Shown here: positions 15,946 through 25,552 of the stretch, in pieces
How positions within the stretch are numbered: the first letter of the stretch is position 1
Layout of the letters: the number at the start of each line of letters is the position of its first letter
Source: an uncultured Clostridia bacterium
GTDB taxonomy: Bacteria > Bacillota > Clostridia > TANB77 > CAG-508
DNA length: 64,000 nucleotides
Assembly: GCA_934168305.1 (NCBI GenBank)
Contig: CAKPNF010000001.1
Location: forward strand, 62,001 to 126,000
Direction of reading: 5' to 3'
Program-made: the position numbers and the translations under genes
Notes under the pieces: generated by a model
The model's database searches: none
Seen by the model: the letters and a program-made list of their open reading frames with translations, nothing else
Told to the model about the DNA's origin: nothing

Positions 15946-16790
15946 TTGCTAAAAATAGAGCACAATTAAAAGCATGGATAAAAAAAGTGTCATCAAAAGT
16001 TGACGTAAATGAAAATATTATTTTACAAAACTACATGCTAGAAAGATTATTGGAAAGAATTTCAGTATCAGATTACAAATATAAATTTGTATTAAAAGGT
16101 GGAATGTTAATAACCGCTATAGTTGGAATAGATATGAGAAATACATTGGATATGGATACGACAATAAAAGGATTTGATTTAGAAAAAGACAACCTAGAAA
16201 ATATATTAAATGAAATATTCAATATAGATTTAGATGATGGAGTTACTTTTGAATTTACAAATATAAAGGAAATAAGACAAGAAGACGAATATGGAGGATA
16301 TAGAGTTTCATTAAATGCTAAATTTGACAAATTAGTTGTACCAATGAAATTAGATATAACAACAGGAGATGTTATTGTACCTAAAGAAGTAAATTATAAA
16401 TTTGGTTTGATGTTTGAAAATCGTTCTATAGAAATACTTGCATATAATATGGAAACTGTAATAGCAGATAAATTTGAAACAATTATATCAAGAAATGTTG
16501 ATACAACTAGAGCAAGGGATTTTTACGATATATATATACTTTGGACTACACAGTCACAAAATTTTAATAAGGAATTATTAGGACAAGCGATTGTAGAAAA
16601 ATTTAAATATAGAGAATCTACAGACAAATTAAACAATATAGATGAGATAATGGGAGTTATAAAAGAAAGTGATGCTTTAAAAGAACACTGGAAGAATTAC
16701 CAGTCTAAATTTAGTTATGCAGAAGATATTAGCTATGAAGATACAATAGAAGTGTTAGAAAAAATAATAAATTTATTAAGACAGAAATAA
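15942..16790 (+). CDS. abiEii: AbiEii-type nucleotidyltransferase toxin
   Basis: The 282-residue protein has the nucleotidyltransferase core 'KFVLKGGMLITAI' and 'RNTLDMDTTIKG' (metal-binding D-x-D), the lysine-containing 'MKLDITTGD', and the typical 'ETVIADKFETIISR...TRARDFYDIYIL' segment. Members of this family block growth and abort phage infection. Related toxins modify tRNA 3' ends, though the target of this one is unknown. The start overlaps the antitoxin stop, and GGAGG lies inside the antitoxin gene. It is intact. Confidence 0.9.
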   Translation: MIAKNRAQLKAWIKKVSSKVDVNENIILQNYMLERLLERISVSDYKYKFVLKGGMLITAIVGIDMRNTLDMDTTIKGFDLEKDNLENILNEIFNIDLDDGVTFEFTNIKEIRQEDEYGGYRVSLNAKFDKLVVPMKLDITTGDVIVPKEVNYKFGLMFENRSIEILAYNMETVIADKFETIISRNVDTTRARDFYDIYILWTTQSQNFNKELLGQAIVEKFKYRESTDKLNNIDEIMGVIKESDALKEHWKNYQSKFSYAEDISYEDTIEVLEKIINLLRQK

Positions 16791-16835
16791 ATTTTTGTAA
16801 TTAATAAAAAAATTCATGAAAAAGAATGAAGGGTT

Positions 16836-17336
16836 ATGGAAAATAATTATATTGAATTAGATTGGGATTTAGTTGAAAAAATATATGTTGATAAAGCAAA
16901 AATACTAAAGAGAATTGCATATAAAAGAGTTCATAATATAGAAGTTGCAGAGGATATTGTGCAAAATACAATGGAATCAATCTGCAAAATAGTAAATAAA
17001 AATAATAGAATATACAATTTGGATGCATGGATAAATACAATATTAAAATATAGATGGATAGATGTTTATAGAAAAAACAATTCTATACAGTATTTTTCTA
17101 ATGATGTTATAGAAAATTGTTTGATAGAGGAAGAGATAGATACAATTGAAAATATAAATTTATATCATGCATTAAAAGATTTGGAAGAATTGGATATGAA
17201 ATTTATTATATATAAATTTATTTATGGCTTTAACAATACAGAAATTTCTAGAATTTTTGGATGTTGTAGTCAAACAGTAACAAGGAAAATAAATAAAGCA
17301 TTGGAAATAATGAGAAACAAATTAAGAATAGAGTAA
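16836..17336 (+). CDS. Sigma-70 family (ECF-like) sigma factor
   Basis: The 166-residue protein shows a region 2-like helix set ('KILKRIAYKRVHNIEVAEDIVQNTMESI', 'LDAWINTILKYRWIDVYRK') and a region 4 helix-turn-helix ('YGFNNTEISRIFGCCSQTVTRKINKAL'). It would direct RNA polymerase to special promoters, or act as a DNA-binding regulator. No anti-sigma gene is next to it. It lies 45 bases after the toxin and 25 bases before the giant NTPase, so it probably controls or senses for that gene. This is an unusual partner for a defence NTPase. Confidence 0.8.
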   Translation: MENNYIELDWDLVEKIYVDKAKILKRIAYKRVHNIEVAEDIVQNTMESICKIVNKNNRIYNLDAWINTILKYRWIDVYRKNNSIQYFSNDVIENCLIEEEIDTIENINLYHALKDLEELDMKFIIYKFIYGFNNTEISRIFGCCSQTVTRKINKALEIMRNKLRIE

Positions 17337-17361
17337 AAGAAACAAAAAATAGGAGGAGAAT

Positions 17362-20300
17362 ATGTCATTTGAAGCAGGGGGAAGAACAGACAAAGCAGGA
17401 AATAGATTTGAAATAAGATATTTTATATTACAATTATTAAAAGTAATAGAAGAAGAAATAAGAAGTGCAACATTAGAGGCTTTGGGTGATGATGAAAAAG
17501 GTACAGATATTTGGATTGAAAATAAAAATGGAACAAGAGAAAGTCAACAATGCAAAGGAAGATATGGAAACAATGATAATTGGAATTTTTCTGCCATGGA
17601 TCAATACGAAATTTTTAAAAATTGGAAATATCAATTAGATAGAGATAATAACTTTTTCGTTAGTTTAGTATCTCCAATTTCATTTATAGTTTTTGAAGAC
17701 CTAATAAAAAGAGCTAAAAATACAAGTGATAATCCAAGAGACTTTTATGAAAACCAGATAAAAAAGTCTGATGATAAAATGACAAATTGTTATAGTAATT
17801 ATTGCAAAAGAATGAAATTAAATCCAGAAGATGAAAGAGATTTGATTCAGAGTATTGATTATTTAAATAGAACGAATTATCATCAAATACCAGATGAAGA
17901 ACTAAAAAATATTATTTTGAATAAAATAAAATATTTATTTATAGGTGATACTGAAATAATATATAATTGTTTTGTTGAACTGGTGCTAGATGAAAATATC
18001 TTAGCACAAAAAATAGATGTTATATATCTAGATAATTTTATAAAATCCAAAAATATAATGTTTAGAAATTTATCGAAAGATGATAGAATTCTTCCAAGAA
18101 TAACAGAATTAAACAATGAATATAATCAGTTTTTTTCTCCAATTAATGGTAATTTGATAGAAAGAGAAGAATTTACAAAATGCAAGGAATTAATTGAAGA
18201 AGGTAAATCTATAATTATTCATGGAAAAGCAGGATATGGAAAAAGTGGTATTACACAATTAATTATTCAGTATTGCGAACAAAAAACAATACCTCATATT
18301 GCAATAAAATTAGATAAAAGAGTTCCAAGAGACAATGTAGAAGAATGGAGTAAAAAACTAGGATTGCCAACATCAATAGGATTTTGCATAGATAGTATTT
18401 CTAAAGATAAAAATGCAGTGATAATTTTAGATCAGTTAGATGCGTTAAGGTGGACACAGTCACATTCTAGAGATGCGTTATTAGTATGTACAGAGTTAAT
18501 AGAACAAATAAAAAAACTTAATTTTGAAAGACAAAATAAAATTTCGATTATTTTTGTGTGTAGAACCTATGATTTGGAAAATGATAATAGCATTAAATTG
18601 TTGTTTAAAGATGAGAGAAAAGAAAAAATTTGGAAAAAAATAAATGTAGAAAAATTCTCGAAAGAGATGCTAAAATCATTAATAGGAACGGAATATGCTG
18701 GGTTCTCAAAAAAATTACAAGAATTACTTAGAATTCCAAGCAACTTGTACATATGGAGCAAATTAGATAAAAATCAAAGATATGATGATTGTAATACTAC
18801 TAATATGTTAATACAAAAATGGTGGAGTCAATTATTGCAAAAAGCAAATGAATTAGAAATTAGTGAAAAAGAATTACAAGAATGTAAGAATAATATAGTA
18901 ACAGTATTAGATAAGGCAGGAAGAATAAGCATATTAAGAAAATTTTTAGATGTTAATGCTAGTGCTTTAGATTATTTATATTCAAATGGTTTCTTAATTA
19001 TAGAGAATAATATTGTATCATTTACGCATCAAAGTTTATTAGACTATTTCTTAGAGGAAAATATGTTATATAAATATCAAAATGGAAACAATATTGAAGA
19101 TATAATTGGAGACAAATCAAAACAAATACCTGCAAGAAGATATCAAATTCAAATGCTTTTGGAAGACTTAGCTAATAGTGATACACAAGATTTTATTTGT
19201 GTTGGAAGAGAATTATTGGAATCTAATAATATAAGATTCTATATAAAATATGTGTTTTTTGAAGTCTTGGGACAAATTACAGATATTGATTATGACATAG
19301 AACAATTTATTTTAGAATATTATGACAATCAAATGTATGGTGTTCATGTCCTAAATAATGTCATATATTCGCATCCTCAATATGTCAGAATATTAATTAA
19401 AAATGGAATTTTTGACATTTGGATGAAAGATGATAAAAAGAAAGATATATGTATTAATTTATTAGGAAGTATTAAAGAAAAATATTGTGTGGAAGATGTA
19501 AAATTCATAGAAAAGTATTTATTCAATTGTGAAGAAGATGATAAAAAAATATACAGGTGTTTTAATTATGATATAAATGACGACATAGATGAAATGTTTG
19601 AATTAAGAATGAAACTATATAATAAATATCCGGAATTAAGTGATGAATACATTAATTTAAAGAAAATGTTACAAGACAATGAATTAAGAGCAATAAGATT
19701 AATAAAATTTTGGCTTGATAATAAAGTAAAGAACAAAAACAAGAGAATATATAAATATGAAGAAGAATTGATTACAGAAGAATCAGATATTATTGTTAAT
19801 AACGATGAAAAAATAATTGAAATATTATTGCCATGCATACCAAAAGAAACTAAAACGCATTTTGGAGATTGGACAGGTAGACATAGATTTTCTATTGGAA
19901 TAGAAAGAGCTTGTGTTGAATTAATAAAAAAAGCAAATGCTAATTTAATAAAACGAAATCCAGATAGATTTTTAGAAATATATGAAATATATATGGGAAA
20001 AGGTTATCCAATATTTAATGAATTTATACTGAATGGATTAGAAAGGTTACCGGTAAAATATAGTGACTATGTTATTGGATATTTATGTGCTGATTTTAAA
20101 AAGAATATTTTTGATGAAAGTAGTGGAAATGGTGATGAGTTGTTATTAACCAAAAATATCCTGAAAAAACATTCAGTTAAATGCAGTAAAGAAGTTTTTG
20201 AAAACTTAGAAGAAAAAATATATTTTTATCAAGAAGATAAAATAGTCGAAATATATAAGAGGATTCGAGAATATAAATTAAATTATACATCTAAAAGAAT

Positions 20301-21906
20301 GTATTGGGATTGCTGGGGAAATGTACAAGTTGAACTTTTGCCATATTTACCATATCAAAGATTAAATTATAAAACACGACAATTAATGAAAGTGCTTAAT
20401 CGCAAATTTAAAAAAGGTAGCAATTATTACAAGTACGATAATGGGCATAGTGGTTCAGTATGGTCTCCAATAAGTAATAAAAATTTAAGTAATAAACAAT
20501 GGATAAGACTATTTTCAAATAAAAAATTAGAAAATTTAAAGAGACATACTTGGAAAGAAGTAACCGGTGGCTTTATAGAAAGTAGTATGAGAGAGTTTAC
20601 CAATAGTTTTAATCAAGCAGTTTCTAATGAACCAATAAGGGTGATTAATTTAGTTTTATCTAATTCAAATATCATATTGAATGAATTTGTAGATGCACTA
20701 TATAGTGGATTACAATCAAGCGAAAACATAGATAAAGTTCCAATAGATCTATTAGAAAAAGTGTTTAAAGTATTTCCGTGTGATAATGAATCGCAGAGAG
20801 CTAATTGTATCTGTTGGATAATTTATAAAAGAAAGAATATAAATTGGTCTCAGAATACATTAAATTTATTAAAGAATATAGCAATAAATCATAAAGATCC
20901 AATAATGGGGAAGCCTAATATAAAAAATGATAAAGATAAAGAAATTAAAAGCATAGATATGTTACAAAGTAATTCACTTAATTGTACAAGAGGTGAGGCA
21001 GCACAAGCAATAGGACATCTTTTATGGGAAAACATAGAATTATTTGAAGAATTTAAAGAAACAATCCAATTATTAAGTGAAGATATTAATCCTGTAGTGA
21101 GATTTGCAAGTTTACACTGCTTATTGCCTGCATATAATATTCAAAGGGATTGGGCGAGAGAAAAAATTTTAAATTTATTTGAAACAGATATTAGACTAGT
21201 ATCTTTTTGGCGTGCAAAAGATATATTATTCTTTTCGTATGATAAAGAAAAGGATAGAGTACTAAAAATAATAGAAAATTGCTATTATTCTGAGGATAAA
21301 AAATTAAAGGAAATAGGAAGTTACTGTGTAGTAGAAATGTATATATTAAAAAATGAATTTTCATATATAATGAATGAGATTGATTCGATGGATGAAAATC
21401 AAATTAAGGCCATTTTGCATATGGCAATAAATTATTTTAATAATGTTAAATATAATCAAAAAGTAAAAAATATTATTTCTAGATTTAAAGAAAAAAATTA
21501 TGATATAGAACAATCTATTTGTAGATTATTTTATGATAATTTAATAGATTTGAATAGGGACAAAGAATTTCTAAAAGATATTATGAATAGTACTGCAGGA
21601 AGACGTTCTATACATTCTTTTATTCATTATATTGATGAAAATGCAGTATCTATATTAGATTTTAAAGAAATTATTATAGAATCAATAAACTCTATTTTAG
21701 AAAATAGTGAATTAGAAAAAGAGAACATTTACTATTATGGTGATGAATTATCAAAATTAATTGTAGGTTTATATGATGAAACTGTAGGTAAAAAACAAAG
21801 AGAGATGAAAAATCTTTCAGAAAAATGTTTAGATATCTGGGATGAAATGTTTGAAAAACAAATCGGATCAATTAAGAAATTAAGCAGGGATATTTTGGAT
21901 AGATAG
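17362..21906 (+). CDS. Cap4-like nuclease-STAND NTPase with HEAT-like repeats, probable anti-phage effector
   Basis: The 1514-residue protein starts after AGGAGG. Residues 1-110 resemble a DUF4297/Cap4-type PD-(D/E)xK nuclease: 'GGRTDKAGNRFE', an aspartate at 49 in 'GTDIW', and 'QQCKG' at 62-66. The central NTPase has a P-loop GKAGYGKSG at 288-296 and a Walker B 'VIILDQLDAL' at 353-362, like STAND/NACHT ATPases. From about 550 to the end it is helical and repeat-like, suited to sensing. This order (nuclease, STAND, repeats) is that of Avs-type defence proteins, which cut DNA after detecting a phage protein. The specific subfamily is not recognised. It is co-directional with abiE, the sigma factor and the radical SAM gene. 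Confidence 0.7.
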   Translation: MSFEAGGRTDKAGNRFEIRYFILQLLKVIEEEIRSATLEALGDDEKGTDIWIENKNGTRESQQCKGRYGNNDNWNFSAMDQYEIFKNWKYQLDRDNNFFVSLVSPISFIVFEDLIKRAKNTSDNPRDFYENQIKKSDDKMTNCYSNYCKRMKLNPEDERDLIQSIDYLNRTNYHQIPDEELKNIILNKIKYLFIGDTEIIYNCFVELVLDENILAQKIDVIYLDNFIKSKNIMFRNLSKDDRILPRITELNNEYNQFFSPINGNLIEREEFTKCKELIEEGKSIIIHGKAGYGKSGITQLIIQYCEQKTIPHIAIKLDKRVPRDNVEEWSKKLGLPTSIGFCIDSISKDKNAVIILDQLDALRWTQSHSRDALLVCTELIEQIKKLNFERQNKISIIFVCRTYDLENDNSIKLLFKDERKEKIWKKINVEKFSKEMLKSLIGTEYAGFSKKLQELLRIPSNLYIWSKLDKNQRYDDCNTTNMLIQKWWSQLLQKANELEISEKELQECKNNIVTVLDKAGRISILRKFLDVNASALDYLYSNGFLIIENNIVSFTHQSLLDYFLEENMLYKYQNGNNIEDIIGDKSKQIPARRYQIQMLLEDLANSDTQDFICVGRELLESNNIRFYIKYVFFEVLGQITDIDYDIEQFILEYYDNQMYGVHVLNNVIYSHPQYVRILIKNGIFDIWMKDDKKKDICINLLGSIKEKYCVEDVKFIEKYLFNCEEDDKKIYRCFNYDINDDIDEMFELRMKLYNKYPELSDEYINLKKMLQDNELRAIRLIKFWLDNKVKNKNKRIYKYEEELITEESDIIVNNDEKIIEILLPCIPKETKTHFGDWTGRHRFSIGIERACVELIKKANANLIKRNPDRFLEIYEIYMGKGYPIFNEFILNGLERLPVKYSDYVIGYLCADFKKNIFDESSGNGDELLLTKNILKKHSVKCSKEVFENLEEKIYFYQEDKIVEIYKRIREYKLNYTSKRMYWDCWGNVQVELLPYLPYQRLNYKTRQLMKVLNRKFKKGSNYYKYDNGHSGSVWSPISNKNLSNKQWIRLFSNKKLENLKRHTWKEVTGGFIESSMREFTNSFNQAVSNEPIRVINLVLSNSNIILNEFVDALYSGLQSSENIDKVPIDLLEKVFKVFPCDNESQRANCICWIIYKRKNINWSQNTLNLLKNIAINHKDPIMGKPNIKNDKDKEIKSIDMLQSNSLNCTRGEAAQAIGHLLWENIELFEEFKETIQLLSEDINPVVRFASLHCLLPAYNIQRDWAREKILNLFETDIRLVSFWRAKDILFFSYDKEKDRVLKIIENCYYSEDKKLKEIGSYCVVEMYILKNEFSYIMNEIDSMDENQIKAILHMAINYFNNVKYNQKVKNIISRFKEKNYDIEQSICRLFYDNLIDLNRDKEFLKDIMNSTAGRRSIHSFIHYIDENAVSILDFKEIIIESINSILENSELEKENIYYYGDELSKLIVGLYDETVGKKQREMKNLSEKCLDIWDEMFEKQIGSIKKLSRDILDR

Positions 21907-21958
21907 TATAGATAATTGAGATGGAGGATATATCTTAAAAAAAGAAGGGGGAATATAT

Positions 21959-23038
21959 ATGTTAAAAGACTTATGTTTTGAAATAATACAAACATGCCCT
22001 AATAAATGCAAATTTTGTTCTTCCAATTCCTCAAAAGACAAAAAAACAATAATAACATTAGAAGATTTTAAGAAAACAGTTATGTATTTTATTACTCATG
22101 GTGGAATTGGAGAAATATCAATTTCAGGAGGAGAACCTTTTTTACATCCAGATTTATTCGAAATGATAAAGTTTTGTAAAGACAATGGAATTAGAACAGT
22201 TATATTCACTAGTGGAATAAAAAGAGCACCTGCAATACCAGAAAAAACGATAGAATATATAAAAAATAAATGTAAAAAAGATTTAGAAGAAATAGAAGAA
22301 CATGAACCATGGAATGAAAGACTAAAAAGAAATGTGAAGGCATATTATAAAAGAATGATTAGTCCAGGAGAATTTACTTCACTAACAAGGCAAGAACTAG
22401 AAAAAATAAAAGAATTAGGAGTAGATAAAATCGTATTTGATTGGCAAGCATTAGATGAAAATATTGATAATGAGTTAATGGGAAGAAAAGCATTAAATAC
22501 ATATCTAATGGATTCTTTGATTAGAGCAAGCATTGTTGGGTTAAATGTAGATGTTCATTTTATTCCTATGAAGCCAAATTATAAGCAATTTCCAGATATA
22601 ATAGAATGTTTACAAATAGCAAAAGTAAAAAATATTAGTATTTTAAATTTTGTACCACAAGGTAGAGGATTAGAAAACAAAAGAGAACTAATGTTAAACG
22701 AAACAGAGTTAAGAGAATTTGGAGAAATATTAAAAAAAGAAAAAGAGCATTATAGCGGTAACATAAGAATTGGAATTCCTTTAAATGGAAAAATATCTCA
22801 TTTATGCACAGCTGGAACTGAAAAATTGGATATAAAATATGACGGAACAATACTACCATGTCCAGCATTCAAGGAAATGAGCGTAGAGAAAATGGAAAAG
22901 TACGGTATAAAATTACATAGTATATATGAGGATTTGGAAAAAGTAGTTATACATGAAGGAAAAAGAAAATCGCCATTATGTAAGCAAGTATATGGATTTA
23001 AAGGAAAGTTGACAGAAAGTGAAGAGATAGAGTTTTAA
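21959..23038 (+). CDS. Radical SAM protein with SPASM-like C-terminus
   Basis: Cysteines 13, 17 and 20 form the CxxxCxxC cluster ('TCPNKCKFC'), followed by the SAM motif 'ISISGGEPFLHPDL'. A long charged insert (residues 85-140) precedes the second half. The C-terminal 'HLCTAGTEKLDIKYDGTILPCPAFKEM' and 'SPLCKQVYG' resemble a twitch/SPASM auxiliary Fe-S site, seen in enzymes that modify peptides or proteins. No peptide precursor gene is visible. AAGGGGGAA precedes the start, 52 bases after the NTPase gene. I infer a link to the defence cluster, but it may be independent. It lacks obvious viperin features. Confidence 0.75.
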   Translation: MLKDLCFEIIQTCPNKCKFCSSNSSKDKKTIITLEDFKKTVMYFITHGGIGEISISGGEPFLHPDLFEMIKFCKDNGIRTVIFTSGIKRAPAIPEKTIEYIKNKCKKDLEEIEEHEPWNERLKRNVKAYYKRMISPGEFTSLTRQELEKIKELGVDKIVFDWQALDENIDNELMGRKALNTYLMDSLIRASIVGLNVDVHFIPMKPNYKQFPDIIECLQIAKVKNISILNFVPQGRGLENKRELMLNETELREFGEILKKEKEHYSGNIRIGIPLNGKISHLCTAGTEKLDIKYDGTILPCPAFKEMSVEKMEKYGIKLHSIYEDLEKVVIHEGKRKSPLCKQVYGFKGKLTESEEIEF

Positions 23039-23050
23039 GGAGGAATAGTT

Positions 23051-23221
23051 ATGAAAATATTAATTGGAACAAAAAATCCAGGAAAAATAGAAGGAGCAAA
23101 ACAAGCATTTGAAAAATATTTTAACAATGTAGAAATAGAAGGAATACCAGTAAAATCAAATGTAGGAGACCAACCAGTAAACGAAGAAATACAAATTCTT
23201 TGGGAGAATGGATTGATATAA
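23051..23221 (+). pseudogene. DUF84/YjjX-type NTPase, internal-deletion remnant
   Basis: The 56-codon frame starts with 'MKILIGTKNPGKIEGAKQAF' and 'GIPVKSNVGDQPVNEEI', the N-terminus of inosine/xanthosine triphosphatases of the DUF84 family (usually about 170-180 residues). It then runs into 'LWENGLI' and stops. Another frame overlapping the end reads 'WIDINAVVVED' to a stop at about 23244, possibly the old C-terminus. Most of the enzyme is therefore deleted. It has a good GGAGG site, so a short peptide may be made. Confidence 0.65.
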
Positions 23222-23253
23222 ATGCAGTAGTCGTAGAAGATTAGAGGAAAATT

Positions 23254-23859
23254 ATGATAAAAAGATACAAACAAACAGAAATAGAAAAAATAGCAGAAAT
23301 ACTAAAAAATGATGGAGTAATCAGTGTTCCAACAGACACAGTATATGGAGTATGTGCTAGAATAAACTCAAAAAAAGCACACGATAATTTAGTAAAAACA
23401 AAAAATAGACCAATTACGAAACCATTTCCAATAATGTGTTCAGATAAAGAACAAATAAAAAGCATAGCAATAGTAGATGAAAAAGCAGAAAAACTAATAA
23501 AAAAATTTATGCCTGGTCCAATAACACTAATTTTAGAGAAAAGACCAGAAGTACCAGAATATGTAAGCAATGGGAAAGCAACAATAGCAGTACGAATGGC
23601 AACATCAAAAGAGATAAAAGAATTGATTATAAAAACAGGATGTCCAATATTTATGAGCAGTGCTAATCAAAGTGGAGAGCCAACATGTACAAACCTAGAT
23701 GAAATAGAAAATGAATGCCCAAATCTAGATGGAATGATGGAAGGAACAGTTAAATTTGGAAAAGGAAGTACAATAGTTGACTGCGTTTCAAAAGAATTAA
23801 AGATTTTAAGAGAGGGACCAATTACAATAGAACAAATTAGAAAAATTATTGAAAGATAA
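23254..23859 (+). CDS. tsaC: L-threonylcarbamoyladenylate synthase (TsaC/YrdC type)
   Basis: The 201-residue protein carries the YrdC fold motifs 'GVISVPTDTVYGVCA', 'KTKNRPITKPFPIM' (KxR..K substrate site), 'MPGPITLIL' and 'SSANQSGEPTC'. It lacks the extra Sua5 C-terminal domain. It makes threonylcarbamoyl-AMP for the t6A modification of tRNAs reading ANN codons. The start has GAGGAAA upstream. It sits between defence-type genes together with the DUF84 remnant, so the surroundings appear rearranged. Confidence 0.92.
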   Translation: MIKRYKQTEIEKIAEILKNDGVISVPTDTVYGVCARINSKKAHDNLVKTKNRPITKPFPIMCSDKEQIKSIAIVDEKAEKLIKKFMPGPITLILEKRPEVPEYVSNGKATIAVRMATSKEIKELIIKTGCPIFMSSANQSGEPTCTNLDEIENECPNLDGMMEGTVKFGKGSTIVDCVSKELKILREGPITIEQIRKIIER

Positions 23860-23884
23860 GATATATAAAAGCTAGGAGATAGTT

Positions 23885-25420
23885 ATGATAAAGAATAATA
23901 TAAGAGATTACCAACAAGAAATAATTAATGTTATTATAAAAAAATTACAACAAAATTCAAAAGAAATATTTATAGAAATGCCATCAGGAACAGGAAAAAG
24001 TATAGTCATTGAAGAAGTAATTAAGTTATTAGAAGCTAAAAGCAATATTTTAATAATCAATAAAAACAAAATAGCAGAACAACAATTTAAGGAACAATTT
24101 AAAAATTATAAAAACGTGACAATAGAAAATTACTATAATTATCAGTCAATAATAGATAAATTTGATTATATTATATTTAGCGATATGGAAGAATTGTCTG
24201 AAGAAAAATATAAAAATATATATCAAATATTTAAAAAAGCAAGAATAATAGGATTTTGTAATAAAAGTCAAAGAATAAGTAAGCGAGGGGAATGGTTAGA
24301 TAAAAAAACTATAGATTATTCCATAACTATTCAACAGATAATTAATGACGGCTATATGAATCCAAATCAATTAGAAAATCAATTTCAATATTTTATCGAA
24401 GAACTCTTAAAGAAATTAAGATTTATTAATTTAGAAAAAGAAAGAGCTTTAAAAACTAAAAAAGGAATAATGAGAGTAGATTTTATTATTCATAATAATG
24501 AAAAAGAAATAATTGTAGAAACTAAGGACTACAGGAGTAAATTTGTAGAAGGTACTATCATTAATCGAGCAATAGAACAATTAGATTATTATAAGAGTAT
24601 ATTGCAAGAAGAAAATAAAAATGATATAGAAGCCATATTAATTGTGAATTGCTATGTTTCAGAAAAAATAAAGGAAAGTACTTATAATGAAAAGAAAATT
24701 TTGATTTTAGATATTTCTAATTTAATATATTTATCACAAAAAAATGAAGAATTGATGAAAAATCTAATAGAAAGTACACAATATAATATTTATGATATAG
24801 TTCCAAAAGAACCTATAAAGATGGAATTGCTAAAATTACAAAAGAAAGAAAATATAAGCAAGAGTGTTGAAAATGAAATAGATAGTGCAAAAAAATTTAT
24901 ACAAAGATTAGAAAATATGAAATATGGTAACAAAGAAAAGAATGACAAAGAATATGAAAAATTATGTGTACAAATTATTAGATATTTATTTGAAACAGAG
25001 TTTACAAGAATATTAGAACAAAGTAGTACAGAAGATAAAATGTTCAGAATGGATTTAGTTTGTGGATTAAAAGGAACTTCAGAATTTTGGAAAATACTTA
25101 TTCAACATTACAATACAAGATTTGTTGTTTTTGAATTTAAAAATTATAAAGAAGAAATTGATCAAAATCTTATTTATATAACTGAAAAATACCTATATAA
25201 TGCAGTTTTAAGAAACGTAGCAATTATTGTATCAAGGAAAGGTTTTTCATATAATGCTCATAAGGCTGCAATAGGAGTATTAACCGAAAATGGAAAATTA
25301 ATTATAGAAATAAAAGATGATGATTTAATTACAATGTTAAGAATGAAAGCTGATGGACAAGATGCATCAGATTATTTATTAAATATATTAGAAGAATATT
25401 TAATATCTATTAGTAAATAA
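23885..25420 (+). CDS. Helicase-like ATPase with two PD-(D/E)xK nuclease domains
   Basis: Residues 1-130 look like the first RecA lobe of a type III restriction/DEAD helicase: 'IRDYQQEIINVI', P-loop PSGTGKS at 33-39, 'ILIINKNKIAEQQF'. Motif II is degenerate ('IIFSDMEE') and the second RecA lobe is missing. A first nuclease-like core follows, with D199 in 'RVDFII' and 'VETK' at 211-214. A second lies at the C-terminus, with D390 in 'FRMDLV' and 'FEFK' at 416-419. I do not know this combination as a named system. A role in cutting foreign DNA is inferred from the fold and the neighbouring defence genes. AGGAGA precedes the start. Confidence 0.65.
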   Translation: MIKNNIRDYQQEIINVIIKKLQQNSKEIFIEMPSGTGKSIVIEEVIKLLEAKSNILIINKNKIAEQQFKEQFKNYKNVTIENYYNYQSIIDKFDYIIFSDMEELSEEKYKNIYQIFKKARIIGFCNKSQRISKRGEWLDKKTIDYSITIQQIINDGYMNPNQLENQFQYFIEELLKKLRFINLEKERALKTKKGIMRVDFIIHNNEKEIIVETKDYRSKFVEGTIINRAIEQLDYYKSILQEENKNDIEAILIVNCYVSEKIKESTYNEKKILILDISNLIYLSQKNEELMKNLIESTQYNIYDIVPKEPIKMELLKLQKKENISKSVENEIDSAKKFIQRLENMKYGNKEKNDKEYEKLCVQIIRYLFETEFTRILEQSSTEDKMFRMDLVCGLKGTSEFWKILIQHYNTRFVVFEFKNYKEEIDQNLIYITEKYLYNAVLRNVAIIVSRKGFSYNAHKAAIGVLTENGKLIIEIKDDDLITMLRMKADGQDASDYLLNILEEYLISISK

Positions 25421-25492
25421 GAAATATAAAATCAAATAATAGACATCTAATAATAACAACGATGATGATAAAAATGAAGAAGAGAAAAACAA

Positions 25493-25541
25493 AAAGCAAG
25501 ATTTTTTAAGTATATAATTAACTTAAGAAATCTTGCTTTAA
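25493..25541. terminator. Bidirectional terminator between convergent genes
   Basis: AAAGCAAGATTT...TTAAG and CTTAAG..AAATCTTGCTTT form a long stem. T-rich runs lie on both outer sides, suiting the helicase-nuclease gene from the left and the spore coat gene from the right. Confidence 0.75.
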
Positions 25542-25552
25542 TTTTTTAAATT

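Noticed and set aside
21959..23038. Radical SAM protein as a prokaryotic viperin
   Set aside because: It has a CxxxCxxC cluster but a SPASM-like C-terminus and a long insert. The viperin-type nucleotide-binding pattern was not seen.
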